DNA of 64,000 nucleotides from Chrysaora quinquecirrha (lineage: Eukaryota; Cnidaria; Scyphozoa; Semaeostomeae; Pelagiidae). Every line of letters begins with the position of its first letter. Position 1 is the stretch's first letter. Under the pieces are notes generated by a model that was not told the DNA's origin, ran no database searches, and saw nothing but the letters and a program-made list of their open reading frames with translations. The stretch spans positions 2,737,632 through 2,801,631 of the forward strand of contig JACTAT010000021.1 of assembly GCA_014526335.1 (NCBI GenBank), given 5' to 3'. The position numbers and the translations under genes were made by a program. Shown piece after piece: positions 52,201 through 61,200 of this stretch.

Positions 52201-55200
52201 CGTATTTAAACTCATAACATAAGTCCCATTCTTCGCAAATAGCATCGGGCGGCCTTTAGCAAAAGCAACAACCATTTATATAAATATTTAATTGGATGGC
52301 CTAATCCTCAGAGTGGTAGTTCTATAAGATTGGCCTAAAGCTACGGCTAAACTAGGAGACTTGTCGTGCGCGACATTGACGTCCCCCCCGGTGTCTAAAC
52401 GCTATGACTAAATTAGGAGACTTGTCGCGCACGACACAGTATTCCGCGTGTCTCCCAGGGTGGCTAAACATGCAAGTGACAAGCGAGCAACATGTCCCCC
52501 GAGTCATTTGCATGTCGCGGAGACAAGAAATGTTTCTGTTGTCTCCCAGAAACATTTGCGTGTCTCTTGCTACAAATTTTGTCGTGCGCTACAAAGTTTT
52601 CGAGGTGGCTAAACTGGGAGACACCAAGGGGACGTCAATGTTGTGCGACATGTCTCCTCGTTTAGCCAGGCCTTAAGGAGCGAATACTATGACTCGACGT
52701 TTGGGAATTTCGTCAAGAGGGACCAAATTAAAAACTCAGACGAGCCAAAATGAAAACAATTTTATTCAAATGTTCTCCTTACCTGCCCCTTTACAGTACA
52801 GCATAATGTTACCCTTTTCATTTTAACAATTACCTTGGAAAATACAGACAATAAGAATACGTACACGAGTTTTTTAACAACGCTCTTTAAAAAAAGGGTA
52901 AAAAGGTTGGCTAGTCGAGGATGAAATTCTTCTCAAATTTCACATGCTAGCTACTTGCGTACAGCGCGTGCAACGCCTTTAGATCTATTCATCATACAAT
53001 GTATAGTAAAAAAAGATGAAATTTAACAAAATCAACACTTTGAATAACATTGCCGCATTACAAAACATTACTCATCAAACAGCAAAAAAATTTTTACTCT
53101 TTCAAAACATTGCGAAACAAACTCTGCTTGTGCTTATGTTTGCTTGTCAAGCAAAGATTTGTGACATGGCCAAAGTTGAAACATTGCTCGATAATTAAAA
53201 TTTCCAGTTTTTAATAAACAATGTTTGATCTTTTGGCCAGGGCCTAGATGATAAATATATAGGCGTATTTTGGCTCGTTGTCTTGAGCTTTTGGCTACAT
53301 GTCACCGCATATAGCCTCATATTGCCTAAATATCCTGTTGCCTCGATTTCATTTTGCCTCTGTCTGATTTAAGATATCCTCCAAACGAGACGAGACCAAA
53401 GCATTAACAACACGAATCAACTCAAAGGGGACAAGTGAAATTTATAGGATTACTACGGAGGTAGAAGCGAATTCAAATCACAATACCAGTTTGAGTCTCT
53501 TGTTTGACTTGGATGTGACATAAATAAAACCTCAAGGACAATATTCTTACACTGGTATAACATTATGCCATGTCTATACTCACTGACATCCGTTTGCGAA
53601 CATTATCGAAATCCAAGATGGAAATTAGATCATAGATTTCCTAAACGGAAAAAAACATGTTTGAAATGCATCTGCAGACTTGTGTTACACGACTGCACCG
53701 CAGACGTTGCTAGTTGCTAAACTTCATGAATTTTTGAGATTTCGGAATAATTAACAACGAATTAGCATACTGTTCCTTATAAAAGATATTCTTGGACAAA
53801 ATAGCGCATACAAAAAATCTAGCTTACATCTTTTCCATTAATCTTGATGGTGATGGTATTCGGAGTTCGATCTGAAGAATAAAAACATTTTTAAATAAGC
53901 AACTGTTCAATAAGCAACTACAGTTTGACTGTCTTTAACATTAAGCAACAAGAGGGCTTAATTGAATTACTGTAAGCAACTAAGAAGTCAAACAACCAAG
54001 CTTATACGCTTTCTTGTTGTTAGCAAATTGTTTGTGTTCTTATGTTTTGCATGTTGAAGTTCGTTGGTTAAAATTTTTCCACTTACTGTCTCCCAACAGT
54101 CGTGTTGTAGGCCTGACAGTTGGCAATTTGACGCACAACCAACCGCGATTTTGAAGTCAAACAACCAAGCTGCAGCATTCATGTAAAAATATATACGTTT
54201 ATGTGCAGATATAACATATATATAACAGCTTTTAGGTAACACGTTTCAACTAATTGTTTCCCAAAAGTTTGGTATTTCAGGCCTAACAATTGATGTTTGA
54301 ACCGCGATGACAGGAATGGTGCTTAGGTTGAAAACTTCAAAGCAACTTTCAAGCAAAGTAAATACATTCGGACTTATCAAGGCTGTTTCTGACACCGTAT
54401 TAGACATCATAGTCACCACTTATCATGTTAAAGAAAGCATTTACTCAGTTCTATCAACTCCTTGTATCAATCAAGTATCTATACTCAATCCCAGAAATCT
54501 GGTTGAATAACATCAAAAGTTGCACTGAACGCAATTTCGGCGCCACAAATCTTAGAAATAGAGCACCAAAAATTCCCAAGCTTCCTCGCAGGTCCAGTTA
54601 ATTTCAAACCTTTCGATCCGACCTTTGCAATAAATAGGAAAGAAACCACATTTCTCATTGCCCAATGATGAGACCTCTCCCGAAACGTTGCCCAACTAAA
54701 TATCAAAGACTTGTCATGATAAGCGGTGACTATAATGTCTAATACGCTAACTCTCAAGCAACTTTGAGTGTTTAAATTTCAAAATTTTGATCAACTTTGG
54801 GGTTCAACAAAGTCAAATTGCTTATTAAAAGTATACAAGAAGAAGCAATACTGGATAAAATGGAAATTAAATCGATTTTTTATGACACAACTTAAAAAAT
54901 GTCAGGGGTGCAATTACTTACCAAGAAAACGAATCCAAAATTCCTTGCTGCGCATACCAAAGCACCCTCGTCTGGAGATTGAGCTTGATATTCAAGAAGG
55001 GCTGAAGAATGAGATTCACGTTTAAATTACTATAGAATCAATAAAATAAATTTTTAATCTAAATTCAATGCACACCAACAAAAAAAGAGTGCATAAAAAG
55101 GAAGGTTTATAATACTCACGCATATCCTGGTTTTCAGCACCAGGAACAAAATCTATAATAAGGAGATGTAGATCATTAAAACAGTTAAAACTTGCACATT

Positions 55201-58200
55201 CAAACTTTGAATTTTCAATGCAGAGGTTCTTATCTCATGAGGTGTATACCGTATTAAAGGGTTTAGGTTGTTAACATACGGTCCAAAGCAATTATCAAAG
55301 AAAGAAAGCATGATTCAAGGAGAAGCACATCATTATCTCTCGTTGGTGTGAAGCAAAGTCAATCGAACAAGTTTACTAACATACTGGCTGCTTTAAAATT
55401 CAATTGATTGGCTTCAAACCCTATATAAAAAACCTCACTGCATATCAGGTTGAAATTGTCCTCACCACTCATGACTGTACTCCAAATCACTGCAAATAAG
55501 CCCCCCTCCGCAGATAAGCCCACGTTTTCGGTACTTTCTCAGCAGATAATCCTAAGGCCTGTATCCGGCAGTGTATTTAAAGTGCAGTTTACTAGTATAG
55601 TGTAGTCTCATATAGTATAGTGTAGTGGAGTGTTGTTTAGTGTAGTATAGTATAGTGTAGTGTAGTGTAGTGTAGTGTAGTGTAGTCTAGTGTAGTGCAG
55701 TGTAATGTAGTGAAGTGTAGTGCAATGTAGTGTAGTGCATCTTACTGTAGTATAGTTTAGTGTAGAAAAGAGTAGTGGAGTGTAGTGCAGTGTAGTGTAG
55801 TGTAGTGTGGTGTAGTGTAGTTTGGTGTGGTGTACTGTAGTGTGGTGTAACGTGGTGTAATGTAGTGTAGTGAAATGTAGTACACCAAAGTGTAGTTTAG
55901 CGCAATGTAGTGATATTGAGTGTAGAGAAATGTAGTGTAGAGTAGCGTGGTAAAGTGTTTTGTACGTAAGTGTAGTTTAGTTAAATAAAGTGTAGTCTGG
56001 TGTAGAGTAGTGCAGTGTAGTGCAGTGAAGAATAGTGCATTTTACTGTAGTATAGTGTAGAGTAGAAAAGAGTAGTGTAGTGTAGTGTAGTGTAGTGTAT
56101 TGTATTGTGGTGTAGTCTAGTTAAATATAGTGTAGTCTGGTGTATTGTATTCAAGTTTAGTGCAGTGTAATGTAGCTTGGGTCAATTTGCGCCATGAAAG
56201 AAAACCTCGAGCAATTAATAACGACCCCATATAAACTACACTTAAGCTGATGTTATTGTCAGCGTATTTTAAATCCTTGAGAGCAAATTTATAGCTAACT
56301 CACCAACCACATCTTTTTCTTCCACCATGACAGTATGACATAAGGCTATCAGTCGAAAGAATTCGATTACTGTCTGAAAAAGTAAAAATTATTGAAATTT
56401 AGAAGATTCAACGAAACCCAATTAACGAAGCCACCAATAAAAAAACTTCACCAATAAATTTACACTAAAGCTATCTTCCAACTCAACTCCTATTTTGTAT
56501 AATCGTTTTTCGACTCAGATAAAAAAGTTTGAATTATTCTATTTACCTCATCTGTCTTCATGTCATTGATTAGTTGCTTGTCATAAAATTTGAATGTCTT
56601 GTCAGCGTAGGGATTATTTGAAGCCAGATCTATAGGTTTCTGAAAAAAAATTGAACACAAATACAGTGTCAGCATAATATAGGATTAAGCTGTGGTTAAA
56701 CTAGGGTACATGTCGCTCAAGACGTTGTCCTCGGCGTGTCTTCCAGGGTGGCTAAGCATGCGAGTGACAAGCTAGCAACATGTCCACTGAGTCGCAGAGA
56801 CAAGAGATGTTCCTGTTGTCTCCCAGAAACACTTGCGTGTCTCTTGCTACAAATCTTGTCGCGCATTACAAAGTTTTCAGGATTGAAAAGGGGGAGAGCG
56901 AGGAACATGTTACAGGCGACAATGTATTCAGCGGTTCTCCCACGGTGGCTAAACATGCCCAAGCAGCGTTTCCTCTGAGTCGCAGAGACACGAAATGTCT
57001 CTGTTGTCTCCCAGACACATTTGCGTGTCTTTCGCTACAAATTTTGTCGCTACAAAGTTTCGAAGGTGGCAAAACTGGGAGACATCAAAGGGACATATTA
57101 CGGCCGACAATGTCGCGCACTACATCTCTACTTGTTTAGTCAAGCCTTTAGAGATACATTCTGGGTAAGGACAGTTATGTTTATTCAGTATGTTTATTCT
57201 GTAGTGCAGCATACTGTAAGATCCAGTATTGCGCACATGCATGTAGGTTGGGTCTCATTTGATTTGACTTGATTTGGCAAAGTTCGCTCTGCCTTTTAAG
57301 TGTTTATGATATTGCACGTGTAGCCGCAGCTGCACGACTTCTTTGTCGTAAGACTGTGTAGGTGAAGGTGAAATGGTGTATTTAGCTAAAGTAAAGTAAA
57401 GTTGCCGTTTTTGAGTCTACTACTAGCCTAGGGCTACTCAGTCGACTTTACACTTTACCCCTGGTCTGGATGCATATAGCATATAGCAGGGTGCAGCCAC
57501 ACACGGCGCTCATAACTACCGACCAGGTACCCATTTATACACCTGGGTAGAGAGACGCAGATTTGTGTTAACAACTTGCCCAAGATTGTTATCTCTGCAA
57601 TCACAAGTGGAAAGACCGTGGCTCGAACCCACAACATTCTCGTTGTGAGCCCAGCACGCTAACCACTGCGCCACAGAGACGTTCATTAACTGACGGTAGT
57701 GGACTTACCAACGAACTGTCCTCGTTGTCTGATGAACCATCCGACACAGATTCGAAATGAAGGCTATTATTTGCTTCATCCAACTCTGAATGCCCTGTTT
57801 ACAAGAAACAGTTTGAATTACATTGTAAGAAATGTGTGAAAATAGATAGTTATATAGATAACACTCTACGACAACTATATAGCGTTTCACGACAAAAAAA
57901 ACCGTTTCAGGCCCCAGTTAAACGATGCAAAATTATGTGCAACGGATGGATTTGCAAGGTTGAATTCAGGTGGGTGGTGGGGCAAGGCAAATTCTCAAGT
58001 GCCGAATTTTGCTTTGTCTTTAGACTTATTCAACAGTGACATACCACAATAGATGGGATTCGAACCTGGACTGCATGATCAGAGAGCAATCGGGGTTTCC
58101 ATGAAGCTACAGAGCTCAATGAAATTGCCGAATTTTCATTGTTTTTAGACAGAAAACTAGAATCAAGTCATTGAACTGCATTTAATTATTGGTTGGCAGA

Positions 58201-61200
58201 CAGGGCCTAAATTTGACTCCCTTCATCTCCAAACTTTCATCAAAAAGCAGAAAAAAGATAAACTGCTTCCTCTCACATCAAGATTATTATCTCATTTAAA
58301 TTTTCTTCCCTGAGAACTGTCAAGTACTTTCTCTACAAAATTAATTTTTCTACTTTTTTTGATTTCAATCGGTTTCCCATCTTTGGTTGGGTAGACAAAG
58401 AAGCACTGTCACATATATTTCCTTTCGGTGCAACAAATTTTGCACGACCTGGCCAAATGATGCAACATCATGTTGCATATGCATGGTACAACAATTTTTG
58501 ACTGTTTTCAATCTTGATGCAACATGACGTCGCAAAACATTAAAGATTGCAAGTAATATATGCATTAAAGATGCTTAAGATAATAAAAGAATGAGACATA
58601 CCATAAAGCTTTCCATTTATCGAGCATTCTTTGAAAGTCATAATGTTCTGAGTTAGTGTTCCAGTCTAAGACATTCAAAACAGAAAAGTAATTTATATGA
58701 AAGGCAAACTTAAAACTTCATACACAGCAAATATATACACCATACATATGTATGGTGTTGAAGAAGGTTCAACATAGCCGAAACACACAGCCAAACGATA
58801 GGGGTGCCTTGAGCTGTATGACTTAGAAAGATAATCGGTCATTTTACGAGCCCTACAGCTCAGTGGAAACGTCGTTGGCTCTCTGGTCATGCAGCCCAGA
58901 TTCGAATACAATCTATTGTCGTACGCGATTTGTGGAAAAATCTATCCTAGTGTTCGCCATTCATGACAAATATATACAAATATAAATGATGCTGAAGTAG
59001 GCTGAACATAGCCGAAACACAAAGGTCAAACGGGAGGAGAGCTTTGTGCTGTATGACTTGGAGCGTTAATCCGCGATTTTATTGAGCTATATAGCCCAGT
59101 GGAAATGTTGTTGGCTTTCTGGTCATGCAGTCCAGGCTTAAATTCCATCTAATGTGGTATGCTGCTTATGCAAAAATCTATCCTAGTGTTCGCTATTCAT
59201 GACAAATATATACAAATATGTATGGTGCTGAAGAAGGCTGAACATAGCCGAAACACAAAAAAGTCAAACGGGAGGAGAGCTTTGTGCTGTATGACTTGGA
59301 GAGTTTCTCAGCGATTTCATTGAGCTCTATAGCTCAGTGGTGAAGTCTTTGGCTCTCTGGTCATGCAGCCCAGGTTCAAAAACAATGATGTGGTATGCAA
59401 CTTGTGGAAAAATCTATCCTAGTGTTTGCCATTCTTGAAAAATATAAAAACCATCTGAGATTTGTTGTCGAAAGTTTATAGACAATATTACCTTGTCAGA
59501 AAAGACGTACTGAATCTGTCCTAGCTCCTCACTTAGAGTTGTGTTTCTGTGAAAAATAAAAGATATTCAGAGAAAAATACTATGAAGTCTAACACAAGAG
59601 CAATAGAGCTCTTTAGACACAAAGGCTTAAATATTCAATAACGGCCTGTTTTGCGCAAAATCAAGCATTGCTTCAGCAATTAAAAACTGTCACAAAGTTG
59701 AATATATGAAGCAAAATATTGAATTTCAAAAGCTAAATTCAGATGACTGTTCTTCGTAACCAAAAAGACAAAGCATGTTTCAGAAAATAGAGTAACACCG
59801 GATAGAACCCTTTTCATTTTTGTCTACAAATAAACTTTGTATGTTGGTTGAAGTTCTTGGGCCTAAGAATTTAGTGAGTTTCCTAAGGCCTTAAATTAAC
59901 AGAAAAGATATCAACATGAAAATGTCCTCAAAACACTCAAAACATGGCGTGCCAAAATCTTGAGGGGCAGTCTTAAATTTTTGGGTAGGATGTGCGGACG
60001 AATGATGATGTGCTGTATGCTTTCATTGCACTTTACCTTAGGATGGGTGCATTTTCTTCAATACCTTCACCTAAGAATGGGTGCCTAAAATATTTTAAAG
60101 GAATCATATGTCACTTACCTTGCACAGGCAGGCGTATCAGTTTTCTCATAGTACATCTTTAAATCCCAGTTTATTAGTAAACTCTGGCCAAAACGAATTA
60201 TTTCGATACTGTAAAACGAAAAAAACTTTCGTTACGGCAGAATTATGCAAGGAAATAGATAATTGAATAAGGAACGGAACTAGCAAAGAATCAGCAAGCA
60301 AGCAAGCATTCTCTACTTGCTTATGTAGATCAGGGGTTCTGCGACTATAGAGGGGTTCTGCGACGTAGATTCCTATTCACCCTGGGGATAAGGATTGCCT
60401 GCGATCACTGGATATGTAATCCAAGGATCCAGGTTCAAGCCCTGTCGTGGTCCTATCAATCAGGCCTGCATCACACATGGAACCGTGCCGTGCCGCACTA
60501 AATTTGGTTCGAGTGCGGTTCGACTCGGTTTGCCTCTATTTCATATGGCATTTTTCTACTCACACTGTACCACAATTGACAATACACCCTTCCGAGACGA
60601 AGCTATTGCTATGAAACCAATTGCTAACTCTATTTAAAGTAACTATTGAACTTTTATCCGAATTTCATTGCGTTGACGAAGTCGGCCATCTTTACCGCCA
60701 TGGTGTATCGTGCAACAAAAGCCCTTAAGCCCAACCAGGACATATCTTTGGTCAAGATTTTGAATGAAAAACACAGAATTTCGTTATTCTGCACGCATTC
60801 AGAAGACAGTTGTGGTGCAGCGCCACTCCTTGAGGTTTTGCTGGTTTTAGACGTCGCTCTGGGTTGACCTGGACAAGAGGCCTTTGCCGTATTGTACGAC
60901 TCAGTTGAACCGAGTATGAAATTCGTTTCATACGAGTCATGCCGCACAGAACACATTAAGGGCGCGTTCTTTTGGAGCGAAGCAGAAGTTTGATTCGACA
61001 TTTTGGAGCGAAGCAGAAGTTTGATTCGAAGTTGCTTCTCTACTTCCTGATCGAATCAAGCGAATTGCTTTCGTGGCAATTCGCTTTTATTGCTTAGCGA
61101 AGCAAAAACAACTTTATTTGTTCCTTTGAAACTGATTCGGCTTTTGTTGTTGTTTCTTGCTGCCTCCTTAGGTTACGTGATAATTAAGGACTGGGTCGAG

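Larger units (their letters stand above)
44550..58881. repeat. right copy of the 14-kb near-identical overlap
   Basis: It matches 30050-44049 in the same orientation. It is about 330 bp longer because of microsatellite length, a roughly 110-bp insertion near 49042-49152 and about 200 bp absent from the left copy near 57685-57880. To the right it continues without a break into the upstream flippase exons. Confidence 0.97.

Noticed and set aside
30050..58881. Biological tandem duplication giving two flippase genes
   Set aside because: Each copy is flanked by only one side of the gene, edges coincide with the N run, and introns are nearly identical; unmerged contig overlap explains all of it.
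60654..61001. 115-residue frame on the - strand as a gene
   Set aside because: Intronic, overlaps the start of a TIR element, no recognisable domain; kept only as an unexplained stretch.
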